The notes beneath the pieces were generated by a model that was given only the letters and a program-made list of their open reading frames with translations, did no database searches and was not told the DNA's origin. This document shows, piece by piece, positions 17,394 to 25,555 of a stretch of 64,000 nucleotides of DNA. The stretch is from Phycisphaeraceae bacterium. GTDB lineage: Bacteria > Planctomycetota > Phycisphaerae > Phycisphaerales > Phycisphaeraceae. The translations under genes and the position numbers were made by a program. The stretch spans positions 1-64,000 of the forward strand of contig JAJDCX010000056.1 in the NCBI GenBank assembly GCA_029260615.1. Reading direction: 5' to 3'. Numbering within the stretch: the first letter of the stretch is position 1; every line of letters begins with the position of its first letter.

Positions 17394-18431
17394 ATGACCG
17401 CCAACATCAACGACGAACAACAAGTCCTCGAGCAGGCCGACGCCTTCAGGAAAGACTACCAAGCCGTCCGCGAGCAGATCGGACACTGGATCGTAGGCCA
17501 CGGCGACATCATCGACGGCGTACTCACCTGCCTCTTCGTCGGCGGACACGCACTACTGGAAGGCGTCCCCGGCCTCGGCAAAACCCTCCTGATCCGCAGC
17601 CTAAGCCAGGCCCTTTCGCTTGACTTTAGCCGCATCCAATTCACCCCCGACCTCATGCCCGCCGACATCACCGGCACCACCATAGTCGTCGAGGCCCGCA
17701 ATGAGGACGGCACAACCTCCCGCGTCTTCAAGTTCCAACGCGGCCCGATCTTCGCCCAGATTATCCTTGCCGACGAAGTCAACCGCGCCACCCCCAAAAC
17801 CCAGTCCGCCATGCTCGAAGCCATGCAGGAAAAATCCGTCACCGTCGCGGGCGACACCTACGAACTGCAAAAACCCTTCTTCGTCATGGCCACCCAGAAC
17901 CCCATCGAACAGGAAGGCACATACCCTCTCCCCGAAGCCCAACTCGACCGCTTCATGCTCAAACTCGATGTCGGCTACTCCACCCGCGAAGAACTCCACG
18001 AGATAGCCAACCGCACCACACGCGCAGAGCAACCCACGATCGAACCCGTGCTCGACGCAGAAAAGATCATCGCCTACCAACAACTCATCCGCCGGGTCAT
18101 CATCGCCCCCCACGTCCAGGACTACGCCATCCGCTGCGTCCTGGCGACCCACCCCGACGGCGAGTTCGCCTCGAAACTATCCAAACAATTCCTACGCTTC
18201 GGCGGCAGCCCCCGCGCCGTCCAGGCCCTCGTCTTGGGTGGCAAGGTCCGCGCCATGCTCGACGGCCGAGCCCACGTCTCCGTCGATGACATCAAGAGCT
18301 TGCTGCTCCCCGCCCTACGCCACCGCGTCTTGTTGAACTTCGAAGGCCAAGCCGAAGGCATCACCCCCGACATGGTCCTCAACGACATCACCGACACACT
18401 GCCCGTTGAGGCCCAGGGGTTGAATGTGTAG
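17394..18431 (+). CDS. MoxR-family AAA+ ATPase
   Basis: A 345-aa chaperone-like ATPase. Walker A GVPGLGKT is at 57-64, Walker B IILADEVNRA at 123-132, sensor I in VMATQNPIEQEGTYPLPEAQLDRF. AAGGAGATG lies just before the ATG. MoxR proteins act with vWA-domain partners to mature or activate target complexes, and here both adjacent genes encode such partners. It is followed after 30 bp by the DUF58 gene. Confidence 0.95.
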   Translation: MTANINDEQQVLEQADAFRKDYQAVREQIGHWIVGHGDIIDGVLTCLFVGGHALLEGVPGLGKTLLIRSLSQALSLDFSRIQFTPDLMPADITGTTIVVEARNEDGTTSRVFKFQRGPIFAQIILADEVNRATPKTQSAMLEAMQEKSVTVAGDTYELQKPFFVMATQNPIEQEGTYPLPEAQLDRFMLKLDVGYSTREELHEIANRTTRAEQPTIEPVLDAEKIIAYQQLIRRVIIAPHVQDYAIRCVLATHPDGEFASKLSKQFLRFGGSPRAVQALVLGGKVRAMLDGRAHVSVDDIKSLLLPALRHRVLLNFEGQAEGITPDMVLNDITDTLPVEAQGLNV

Positions 18432-18461
18432 CAGATACTTATTGATGAGTATTCAAATACG

Positions 18462-19391
18462 ATGACAGCCCTTAACACACAACCCGACGCCCGTGAGTCC
18501 CTCCTCTCCCCCGCGTTCATGCACCGCCTGGAGCGGCTGGATGTGATGTCGCGCAAGATGCTGCGCGGAAAACTCCAAGGCGAACGCCGCAGCAAGAAGA
18601 AGGGCCAGAGCGTTGAGTTCGCCGACTACCGCAGCTACGTCGTCGGTGATGACCTCCGTCACATCGACTGGAACCTCTACGCACGCCTGGACAAGCTCTT
18701 CCTTCGCCTCTTCATGGAAGAAGAGGACCTGTCCGTCAGCATCGTGCTGGACATCACCAAGAGCATGGACTTCGGCGAACCCAACAAGCTGCTCTACGCC
18801 AAACGTGTCGCCGCCGCCCTTGGATACATCGGCCTAAGTCATTACAACCGGGTCAATCTCTATACCTTTGCCGATTCGGTCGCCGACATGGCCCAAGGCA
18901 TGCGTGGCCGACGCCCGATCCCACGGATGCTCAACTTCCTGCAAGACCTCGAACCCGTCGCCGGCGAAAACGTCAGCGGTAACCTCGCCGCTGCCTGCAA
19001 ACGCCTCTCGATGATCCAACGCCAGCCTGGCGTCATCATCTTGCTGAGCGACTTCTTCGATAAAGGCGACGTGGCCGAGGCGCTACGATACCTCGGTGGC
19101 GAAAAACACGACGTCTACGCGATCCAACTGCTGGCCCCCCAGGAAGTCGATCCGGCGAAGGGCAACATCCTCGGCGACCTGCGCCTCCGTGACATCGAAG
19201 ACGGCGACATCGCCGAGGTCTCCGTCAGCCCCGCGCTGCTCCGCCGATACAAAACCAACCTCCAGGCCTACTGCCAGCACGTCCGCGAGCAATGCCTCAA
19301 ACGCGGCGTCGCCTACATGATCAGCGAAACCGACGTGCCGTTCGAAACGCTGGTGCTGAAGTACCTGAGACAACGAGGATTGTTAGGCTAG
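18462..19391 (+). CDS. DUF58 / vWA-like protein, MoxR partner
   Basis: A 309-aa cytoplasmic protein. The DUF58 signature VEFADYRSYVVGDDLRHIDWNLYARLDKLF (two overlapping parts, about 49-78) is followed by a vWA-like fold beginning SIVLDITKSMDFG, where the MIDAS-like DxSxS is degenerate (DITKS). In most genomes this gene directly precedes a BatA-type vWA gene; here a 462-bp element separates them. The stop codon lies four bases from the element's end. Confidence 0.93.
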   Translation: MTALNTQPDARESLLSPAFMHRLERLDVMSRKMLRGKLQGERRSKKKGQSVEFADYRSYVVGDDLRHIDWNLYARLDKLFLRLFMEEEDLSVSIVLDITKSMDFGEPNKLLYAKRVAAALGYIGLSHYNRVNLYTFADSVADMAQGMRGRRPIPRMLNFLQDLEPVAGENVSGNLAAACKRLSMIQRQPGVIILLSDFFDKGDVAEALRYLGGEKHDVYAIQLLAPQEVDPAKGNILGDLRLRDIEDGDIAEVSVSPALLRRYKTNLQAYCQHVREQCLKRGVAYMISETDVPFETLVLKYLRQRGLLG

Positions 19392-19394
19392 GTT

Positions 19395-19426
19395 TGGAAC
19401 AGTGATGAACGCTGATAAACGCTGAT
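19395..19426 (+). repeat. Left 32-bp inverted repeat of GxxExxY cassette 1
   Basis: Starts TGGAACAGTGATGAACGCTG and continues to 19426. It matches the complement of 19825-19856 at all 32 positions. It contains two CGCTGAT units; beyond the arm the sequence TAAGATGAG recurs in similar form inside cassette 2. Confidence 0.9.
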
Positions 19427-19443
19427 TAAGATGAGACTTGGGT

Positions 19444-19818
19444 ATGACTGTGAATAATGACGAGTGTACTGAGAAGATCATTGCCAGTGCATATCAAGTC
19501 AGTAATGCGTTGGGGTGTGGTTTCTTGGAGAAGGTTTATGAAAATGCTTTTGCCCATGAATTGCGAAAGTGCGGTTTTACCGTCAAGCAGCAGGTGGCAA
19601 CCCGTGTGAGGTACGATGGCGTGGTGGTGGGCGACTATGTTGCTGATCTGCTTGTTTCGGACTCGATAATCGTAGAATTGAAAGCTGTAAGCGAACTGAA
19701 TGAAATTCATGCTGCTCAAACGATCAATTATCTCAAAGCAACCGGATTAAATGTCGCGTTGTTGTTTAACTTTGGCAAACCCAAAATCGAGGTGCGGCGC
19801 TTTGTTAACCAATTCTGA
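19444..19818 (+). CDS. GxxExxY family protein (PD-(D/E)xK-like fold), copy 1
   Basis: A 124-aa protein. The family-naming motif is GFLEKVY; a putative nuclease core follows, with the Asp of YVADLLVSDS and the ELK of IIVELKA in the PD-(D/E)xK pattern. The family (PF13366-like) has no established function; endonuclease activity is inference from the fold motif. ATG 19444 is preferred to TTG 19438. The ribosome site is weak (GATGAG). The gene lies wholly between the element's inverted repeats and is AT-richer than the flanking genes, which supports transfer. About half the residues in the motif regions match copy 2 by eye. Confidence 0.9.
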   Translation: MTVNNDECTEKIIASAYQVSNALGCGFLEKVYENAFAHELRKCGFTVKQQVATRVRYDGVVVGDYVADLLVSDSIIVELKAVSELNEIHAAQTINYLKATGLNVALLFNFGKPKIEVRRFVNQF

Positions 19819-19824
19819 CCTCTT

Positions 19825-19856
19825 ATCAGCGTTTATCAGCGTTCATCACTGTTCCA
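19825..19856 (-). repeat. Right 32-bp inverted repeat of GxxExxY cassette 1
   Basis: Perfect reverse complement of 19395-19426. It begins seven bases after the ORF stop codon and ends 18 bases before the BatA-type start codon. If transcribed together with its partner it would form a very stable 32-bp stem. Confidence 0.9.
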
Positions 19857-19874
19857 TTATTTCGATCTAATCTT

Positions 19875-21923
19875 ATGGGTTTTCTCTCACCTATCACCGC
19901 TCTGATCGCCGCCGGGATCACCATCCCGTTGTTGGTCGCGTTGTATTTCTTGAAGCTACGTCGTCGCCAGATGATGATTTCTTCGACGCTGTTGTGGAAA
20001 AAGGCGATCCAGGACTTGCAGGTGAACTCGCCGTTCCAACGGCTGCGTAAGAGCCTGCTTCTGTTATTGCAGTTGTTGATCTTAGGTGCGTTACTGTTCG
20101 CGATGGCCCGGCCAACGCTGGAAACGATCGCCAGCCCCGGCCAACGGGTCGTGATCGTGATCGACCACTCCGGCTCGATGAACGCCACAGACGTCTCCCC
20201 AACCAGGCTGGATGAAGCGAAGAAAGCCGCGCTGGAGTTGATCGACAACTTGGATATAGGCTCAGGTGCAGGCGCTTCTGGCGGTGCATCCGGCGGCGGG
20301 GGCAAAGGTGGGGCGATGGTGGTGAGTATTGCGCAAAGTGCGCGGGTGCGACAGAGTTTTACCAATGACCCGGCACTGCTGCGTGATGCGGTAAGAGGGA
20401 TCGATCCGACCGACCAGTTAAGCCGCCTGGGCCCGGCGTTAAACCTGATCGAGCCGTTCGCGGACAACAGTTCGGCAGATGAGTCCGACGCCTTGGTGGT
20501 CTACATCATCAGTGACGGCCGGGTGCTCGGCGGGGGCCAGCCGATGTCACTGGCCGGTGCCGAGTTGCGTTACATCCCCATTGGCGGTGGTCCCGGCGGG
20601 ATGGCCGGTGCCGCGGACCCCGACAACTTGGGGATCGTTTCGTTCAGCGCCCGCCGAGACTTCGACAAGCCCGAAATCGTGCAGGTCTTCGCACGGGTCG
20701 TTAATTTCAGCACCCACACGGTGAAAGCAAACCTGACACTGACCCTCGATGGTCGAGTCACGCGCGTCCAACCGATCTCACTCAAGGCCGCCCCTCCACG
20801 CACGGATTCAGACACGCCGCCTACCAACGCCGGCCACGAAACGTCAGTGCAGTTCGATTTTGTCTTGCCGGGCTCCGCCTTGGTGGAACTCTCGCATGAC
20901 TATGGCGACCAACTCACCAGTGACGACGCTGTTCGTCTAACGCTCGCACCTGCACGTCGGCTGCGCGTATTGCTGGTCACCCGGGGCAACGCTTTTCTCA
21001 TCAAAGGCATCCAGAGCGCGGGCGTGCGTCAACTCGCGTTCATGGCCCCCGAAAAATTCGAGAAGCAGGACCCGCTCTCCCTTAAACGCGGTGGCTGGGA
21101 CGCCGCCGGCGCGTCCGGGCTTGCCGGTGAAGGCTTCGACGTGATTATCTTCGACGGATACAGCCCCAAGAGCACGCCGAAAGTCGACAGCCTGTATTTC
21201 GCCTCCGCCCCCCCGATTGACGATATCCAGCGTGTCACGTCGCGTGAAGATGAGCCGGCGTCACAACGGGTCTTGACCTGGGAACGGGACCACCCCCTGC
21301 TGCGCTACGTCGTGTTGGATGATGTGATCTTGTCCGAGCCCGGCCGGCTGGTCGTTTCCCCCCAGGCGACCGTGCTGGCGACCGGGCAGTCCGGCCCGAT
21401 CATGGCCGAGATCGTTCAGGACGGTGTCCGCCATGTCGTGGCTTCTTTCGATGTGTTGCAAAGCAACTGGCCGATCAAGATCAGCTTCCCCGTATTCCTG
21501 GGCAACACGGTGCAGACGCTGGGCCTGGGTGGTTTGGCCGACGATGCCGGCATCGCCTACCGCACGGGTGAAATCGCATCGATCCCCGCCGACACAGGCG
21601 GCACGCTGACCTACACCGGCCCAACCACGCTGAACGTCCGCCGTACACAGGGCGCAGCCATCCTCCCCCCGTTTACCCGCGTGGGTTTGTACACCACCGA
21701 TGCCGCAGTCGATCCGCCCTTTGACAGACTCGGCGTTAATCTCCTGTCCCCCGATGAAAGCGACATCCGCACCGCCGACATCCTCAACGTAAGCACCGTC
21801 GCCGGCAGCACCACCGCCAAGACCTCCGCCATCCGACGCGAAGTCTGGCGCTGGTTCATCTGGGGCGCACTGGCGGTGATGTTGATCGAATGGCTGGTCT
21901 ACACCCGACGGATGCACCTGTAG
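19875..21923 (+). CDS. BatA/vWA membrane protein
   Basis: A 682-aa protein. The N-terminal BatA domain has two helices (MGFLSPITALIAAGITIPLLVALYFLKLR; LLLLLQLLILGALLFAMARP). A vWA domain with MIDAS DHSGS follows (VVIVIDHSGSMNATDVS), then a long periplasmic part and one C-terminal helix (WFIWGALAVMLIEWLVY). A Gly/Ser-rich insert (GSGAGASGGASGGGGKGG) interrupts the vWA domain near residue 135. It belongs to the MoxR/DUF58 operon although separated from it by GxxExxY cassette 1. Membrane-anchored partner of MoxR is the family expectation. Confidence 0.88.
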   Translation: MGFLSPITALIAAGITIPLLVALYFLKLRRRQMMISSTLLWKKAIQDLQVNSPFQRLRKSLLLLLQLLILGALLFAMARPTLETIASPGQRVVIVIDHSGSMNATDVSPTRLDEAKKAALELIDNLDIGSGAGASGGASGGGGKGGAMVVSIAQSARVRQSFTNDPALLRDAVRGIDPTDQLSRLGPALNLIEPFADNSSADESDALVVYIISDGRVLGGGQPMSLAGAELRYIPIGGGPGGMAGAADPDNLGIVSFSARRDFDKPEIVQVFARVVNFSTHTVKANLTLTLDGRVTRVQPISLKAAPPRTDSDTPPTNAGHETSVQFDFVLPGSALVELSHDYGDQLTSDDAVRLTLAPARRLRVLLVTRGNAFLIKGIQSAGVRQLAFMAPEKFEKQDPLSLKRGGWDAAGASGLAGEGFDVIIFDGYSPKSTPKVDSLYFASAPPIDDIQRVTSREDEPASQRVLTWERDHPLLRYVVLDDVILSEPGRLVVSPQATVLATGQSGPIMAEIVQDGVRHVVASFDVLQSNWPIKISFPVFLGNTVQTLGLGGLADDAGIAYRTGEIASIPADTGGTLTYTGPTTLNVRRTQGAAILPPFTRVGLYTTDAAVDPPFDRLGVNLLSPDESDIRTADILNVSTVAGSTTAKTSAIRREVWRWFIWGALAVMLIEWLVYTRRMHL

Positions 21924-22023
21924 AAATACAACGCGGATCTTTGTCTTTGACCTGACCCACAAGTGACAGCCTACGTTCGTTGAACGTTGGATCCGTGGGT
22001 GAGTTGTTGTGGATCCCCGGTTG

Positions 22024-22473
22024 CTACGACCCGCAGGGGTCTTCATCGAATTCGCCGACGAGGTCGAGTTGGACCTTGTTGACCTTGAACCCGATGCGGT
22101 CTTGCAGCTCGTCGATCAGGTCTTGTGGGATGTGTTCAAGGATGCGTTTGCCCAGGTCATGCGGTGCGTCGGCGATGTGGCCGGTCTTTCGGCAATGCAG
22201 GTGCATGTGGTCATCGCCCCCGGCGTCGTACCGCGTCGACCCGTTACCCCCGCATCCTGCGATCTTGTAGGCGAGCCCGGCACAACAGAACGCTTCGAGC
22301 GTGTTATAGACCGTCGCCAGGCTCATCCCGTCATCCAGCTTCTTGACCATCTTAAAAAGCTCGTCCGCGGTGGGGTGGCAACAACTGCTGGATAGCGCGT
22401 GGTAGATCGCCCGCCGCTGCCGGGTGCAGCGCAGGCCATGCTCGCAGAAAGTTTCTTGTAAATCATCAGACAT
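22024..22473 (-). CDS. Fur/PerR-family transcriptional regulator, atypical metal ligands
   Basis: A 149-aa winged-helix repressor. The DNA-binding part has RCTRQRRAIYHAL and SLATVYNTLEAFCCAGL. The metal region reads DDHMHLHCRKTGHI: the HxHxxC pattern is kept, but the second Cys of the usual CxxC is replaced (CRKT), and the C-terminal CxxC pair is also absent. The structural zinc site is therefore missing or built from other residues such as the Cys near the N-terminus. The target could be iron, peroxide or manganese response. It is convergent with the BatA gene and divergent from purM, 192 bp away. Confidence 0.88.
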   Translation of the reverse strand: MSDDLQETFCEHGLRCTRQRRAIYHALSSSCCHPTADELFKMVKKLDDGMSLATVYNTLEAFCCAGLAYKIAGCGGNGSTRYDAGGDDHMHLHCRKTGHIADAPHDLGKRILEHIPQDLIDELQDRIGFKVNKVQLDLVGEFDEDPCGS

Positions 22474-22665
22474 GGTCTTGACCGATCCGCTGGCTGGCTC
22501 TGGCCTGTGATGTCGCTTAGGGCCTTAAATTACACCCCGTCGGCCCTAGTCCCATTATCGACCGTTGAACCATACGGCCTAAATATGCCCGGGTCCAGTG
22601 AATAGCCGCAGATTTCTACACTAACCGGGTTTACGCCATCACCAAGGAACGTACACTACCTGCCT

Positions 22666-23811
22666 ATGGCCAAGAAAAAGGGCAAATCGAGCAATCTCAA
22701 AACTGATTCCGGGACCGCATCCGGGGACAAATCCGGGGGCGCATCCGGGGGCGGGGGGATCACCTACGCCCAATCCGGGGTCGATATCGAGGCCGGGGAC
22801 CGCACCGTGGACCTCATTAAAGGCCACCTCAAACGGACCTACAGCCCACGGGTACTAGGCAAACACGGGGCCTTCGCCGGCTGCTTCCGCCTGGATTACA
22901 ACGAACGGCTATTCAAACGCAACTACAAAGACCCGGTCCTGGTCGCCTGTACCGATGGTGTGGGCACCAAGGTCATGCTGGCTGTGCAGATGGGCGTACA
23001 CGACACGATCGGCCAGGACTGTGTTGCCATGAACGTCAACGACATGATCGTCCAGGGTGCCGAGCCGCTGTTCTTCCTGGACTACGTCGGCGTACACAAG
23101 GTCATCCCCGAACACATGGAACAGATCGTCAAAGGCGTCGCCGACGGCTGCCAACTGGCGGGCTGCGCGCTGATCGGCGGCGAGACCGCGGAGATGCCCG
23201 ATGTCTATAAGAAGGGCGATTACGACCTCGCCGGGTTCGCTGTCGGCGTCTGCGAGCTCAGCCGAGTCATCGACGGCCAACGGGTCCAAAAAGGCGACGT
23301 TATCCTCGGCCTGACCTCCAGCGGCATCCACTCCAACGGCTACTCCCTGGTCCGCGCCATCATCAAACAAGCCAAACTCGACCTGGATAAGGTCTACCCG
23401 CAACTGCAAGACGACCGCCCCCTTGGCCTGCACCTGCTCGAGCCCACACGCATCTACTCCAAGCAGATCGTCTCCCTCTTGGGTGCCTACAAAGTCAAGA
23501 AGCCGATCAGCGGCATGGCACACATCACCGGCGGCGGCCTCCCCGGCAACGTCAATCGCGCCCTGCACAACAGCATCAATGCCAAGATCAACAAAAAGTC
23601 CTGGCCCGTCCCACCCTTGTTCAAATTCCTACAGAGCCAAGGCAACGTCGCGGACGAGGAGATGCTCAAGGTCTTCAACATGGGCGTGGGCTACACCCTG
23701 ATTGTCAGGCCACACTTCGCTGATGCCGTGATGGACAAGCTCCGCAAACTCGGCGAGCAGCCATTCATCATGGGCAAAATCACCACCGGGGCAGGCCGGG
23801 TGACTTTTTAA
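22666..23811 (+). CDS. purM: Phosphoribosylformylglycinamidine cyclo-ligase (AIR synthetase)
   Basis: A 381-aa ATP-dependent enzyme that closes the imidazole ring to make AIR in purine synthesis. Clear family blocks are ITYAQSGVDIEAGDRTVDLIK, DGVGTKVMLA, GQDCVAMNVNDM, GGETAEMPD and GLTSSGIHSNGYSLVR. The first roughly 37 residues are a Lys- then Gly/Ser-rich extension not found in ordinary PurM; it is encoded by TCCGGGGG-like repeats (22715-22760). The catalytic body is of normal length. It is divergent from the Fur-like gene. Confidence 0.95.
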   Translation: MAKKKGKSSNLKTDSGTASGDKSGGASGGGGITYAQSGVDIEAGDRTVDLIKGHLKRTYSPRVLGKHGAFAGCFRLDYNERLFKRNYKDPVLVACTDGVGTKVMLAVQMGVHDTIGQDCVAMNVNDMIVQGAEPLFFLDYVGVHKVIPEHMEQIVKGVADGCQLAGCALIGGETAEMPDVYKKGDYDLAGFAVGVCELSRVIDGQRVQKGDVILGLTSSGIHSNGYSLVRAIIKQAKLDLDKVYPQLQDDRPLGLHLLEPTRIYSKQIVSLLGAYKVKKPISGMAHITGGGLPGNVNRALHNSINAKINKKSWPVPPLFKFLQSQGNVADEEMLKVFNMGVGYTLIVRPHFADAVMDKLRKLGEQPFIMGKITTGAGRVTF

Positions 23812-24003
23812 TCCACCTCGCCTCTTGGCTTGGCCCGACGGGGTGTGGACGCACCACTTCGTAAATTTAGTTGTATACATCGATTAGAGATCCCCAAATT
23901 CTCCCGGATCATTCACGGGTGTGGTTCCTGATCCCCATCCGCGCACAACCCCTTTTCCCGGCACGCATGCCGACGCCAGACGAATCGTCGCAAGTCACTG
24001 CTA

Positions 24004-24070
24004 TTACAACGGTTAACGCAATCATTGTTGCCGGGCCGTTTCATGCCAGCGACTGGCAAGCCCGTTGTAA
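24004..24070 (+). promoter_or_regulatory. Structured leader upstream of the small coiled-coil gene
   Basis: TTACAACGG (24004-24012) pairs with CCGTTGTAA (24062-24070). Inside, TGCCAG (24044-24049) and CTGGCA (24053-24058) form a hairpin around CGA. The element lies in the 315-bp gap after purM and 57 bp upstream of the next start. It may be an RNA leader or a protein-binding site; I do not recognise a riboswitch class. Confidence 0.4.
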
Positions 24071-24126
24071 CACCTTAATCGTCGCACCCACTGGCGGGTT
24101 GATGACGGAAAAGGAGATTCGCGACC

Positions 24127-24402
24127 ATGGACGAAAAAGCATTCCAGACCAAGCTGACGGAGCTGATGGGCGAGATTTCGACCCTGCCCAAGACCGAGCG
24201 CGATAAGCTGGAAAAGATGGCTGAGAAGACCAAGCAACGCCATCAGAAGCTCAAGAAAACCGTCGGCGACCTCCAGGAATCACTGGATTATCTCCGTCTG
24301 TCTATCAAGTATCTCGTCTTCGACCTCGAAGCCACCCGCCGGGAAAACCGCTACCTACGCAAGATGCTTGAGGAAGACACCTCCGGCAACGACGGCGACT
24401 AA
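24127..24402 (+). CDS. Small coiled-coil protein, unknown function
   Basis: A 91-aa charged protein with heptad-like Leu/Lys/Glu spacing throughout (LEKMAEKTKQRHQKLKKTV; LDYLRLSIKYLVFDLEATRR). No membrane segment or catalytic motif is seen. AAAAGGAGA lies about ten bases before the ATG, and a strong terminator follows, so it is a genuine monocistronic gene. Similar short helical ORFs are common in planctomycetes; I cannot name the family. Confidence 0.75.
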   Translation: MDEKAFQTKLTELMGEISTLPKTERDKLEKMAEKTKQRHQKLKKTVGDLQESLDYLRLSIKYLVFDLEATRRENRYLRKMLEEDTSGNDGD

Positions 24403-24496
24403 CTCAACCGCTCACAAATCAAGCCCCAACCCACGATCCAAACCAACTGACCCGATCCCAGGAAACTCTCTGGTAGTTTAACCAGACCCTTGCTCA

Positions 24497-24529
24497 ACGG
24501 ACGCCTTTCAACCAGGGCGTCCGTTTTTT
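24497..24529 (+). terminator. Rho-independent terminator
   Basis: ACGGACGCC (24497-24505) pairs perfectly with GGCGTCCGT (24516-24524), with a ten-base loop and six Ts. It ends the transcript of the small coiled-coil gene. Confidence 0.92.
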
Positions 24530-24660
24530 ATGCGCCAAATCATCACCGTTCATGGATATTGTCCGCCGATACACCTACCCGATTCCCGACACCCGATCTC
24601 CCAACCCGCTATCATGTGCCCTCGAACAACCCGCCCCCACGCTGAAAGCGAGATTCAAGG

Positions 24661-25350
24661 ATGAGCGCTTACGACCTGCCTAATAATTCTAACCAACCCC
24701 AAGCCCCGATCCCCGGGTTCAACGCCGCCATGGCCGCCATGACCCACCCCGGCCACTACCCCGCCCCCCAGCTCGCCAGCTCGCCCATGCAACGCTACCG
24801 CGAGATGACCATCGACGAGATGCTCCTGGAAAACCGGGTCATCTTCCTGGTCGGCGAGATCAACCACGCCTCCGCCACCGGCGTCATCATGCGCCTGCTG
24901 CACCTGGAAAACACCAAACGCGAAGTTGATATCAGCCTCTACATCAACTCCCCCGGCGGTGCCGTCGATGACACCCTCGCCATCTACGACACCATGCACC
25001 ACATCAGCTCCGAGGTCTCCACCGTCTGCATCGGCAAAGCCATGAGCGGCGGCGCCCTGGTCCTCGCAGCGGGTCAAAAAGACAAACGCTTCTGCCTCCC
25101 GCACGCCAAGGTCATGATCCACCAGCCCTACGGCGGGGTCTACGGCCAGACCACCGATGTCATCATCCAGGCAGAAGAAATCCTCAAGACCAAGCAACAG
25201 CTCAACGAAATCCTCGCCAAGCACACCGGCCAAGACGTCAAGCAGATCGAAGAAGACTCCGAACGCGACAAGTTCTTTAGCGCCCAGGAAGCCAAAGACT
25301 ACGGCCTGGTCGACGACGTCGTTATCAAAACCCAAGAACCCAAAAAATAA
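24661..25350 (+). CDS. clpP: ATP-dependent Clp protease proteolytic subunit
   Basis: A 229-aa serine peptidase that forms the ClpXP/ClpAP core. The triad is Ser129 (GKAMSGGA), His154 (MIHQP) and Asp199 (EEDSERDKFF). INSPGG (95-100) is the oxyanion strand. The usual GxASMG around the serine is changed to KAMSGG. An N-terminal extension of about 45 residues, Pro/Ala-rich, precedes the body and may be processed. No clpX neighbour is visible here, unlike in many genomes. Confidence 0.94.
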   Translation: MSAYDLPNNSNQPQAPIPGFNAAMAAMTHPGHYPAPQLASSPMQRYREMTIDEMLLENRVIFLVGEINHASATGVIMRLLHLENTKREVDISLYINSPGGAVDDTLAIYDTMHHISSEVSTVCIGKAMSGGALVLAAGQKDKRFCLPHAKVMIHQPYGGVYGQTTDVIIQAEEILKTKQQLNEILAKHTGQDVKQIEEDSERDKFFSAQEAKDYGLVDDVVIKTQEPKK

Positions 25351-25455
25351 TCGGCACTATAAAGCCGGCGATGTCATCACCGGCCCCCCGGCCCACGCAT
25401 GCGCCGCACGTCGGAATTAAATCTGCAATATTTCCCGGACACGGCATAGTTCATC

Positions 25456-25480
25456 ACGAAGCGCCGCGACTTGTCGCGTC
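25456..25480. repeat. Dispersed palindromic repeat, family B, copy 1
   Basis: A 25-bp sequence starting ACGAAGCGCC and centred on the hairpin CGCGAC-TT-GTCGCG. An identical copy lies at 60666-60690. Both are intergenic. It resembles a REP-like element. Confidence 0.65.
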
Positions 25481-25555
25481 CTCATCCTCGAAACGCCTCG
25501 TCGGCGATAAAAATCACATACTCACCCGACGCAACAACCCCGCCGTAGCCCCACA

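Larger units (their letters stand above)
19395..19856 (+). mobile_element. GxxExxY cassette 1: 462-bp element with 32-bp perfect terminal inverted repeats
   Basis: The element has a 32-bp arm at 19395-19426 and its exact reverse complement at 19825-19856. Each arm is built from units of about ten bases (GATGAACGCT, GATAAACGCT, GAT). One small ORF fills the interior. It lies between DUF58 and BatA genes of one operon, leaving both ORFs intact. No clear target-site duplication is visible. No transposase motif is present, so movement would need the GxxExxY protein itself or a helper. That it is mobile is inferred from its architecture and from the second copy at 54262-54725. Confidence 0.75.

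Noticed and set aside
19395-19856. Classical insertion sequence
   Set aside because: No DDE, tyrosine or serine transposase motif and no clear target duplication; the element is described as a GxxExxY cassette instead.
23871-24206. 111-aa ORF overlapping the small coiled-coil gene
   Set aside because: No ribosome site, covers a structured leader, and overlaps a better-supported gene.
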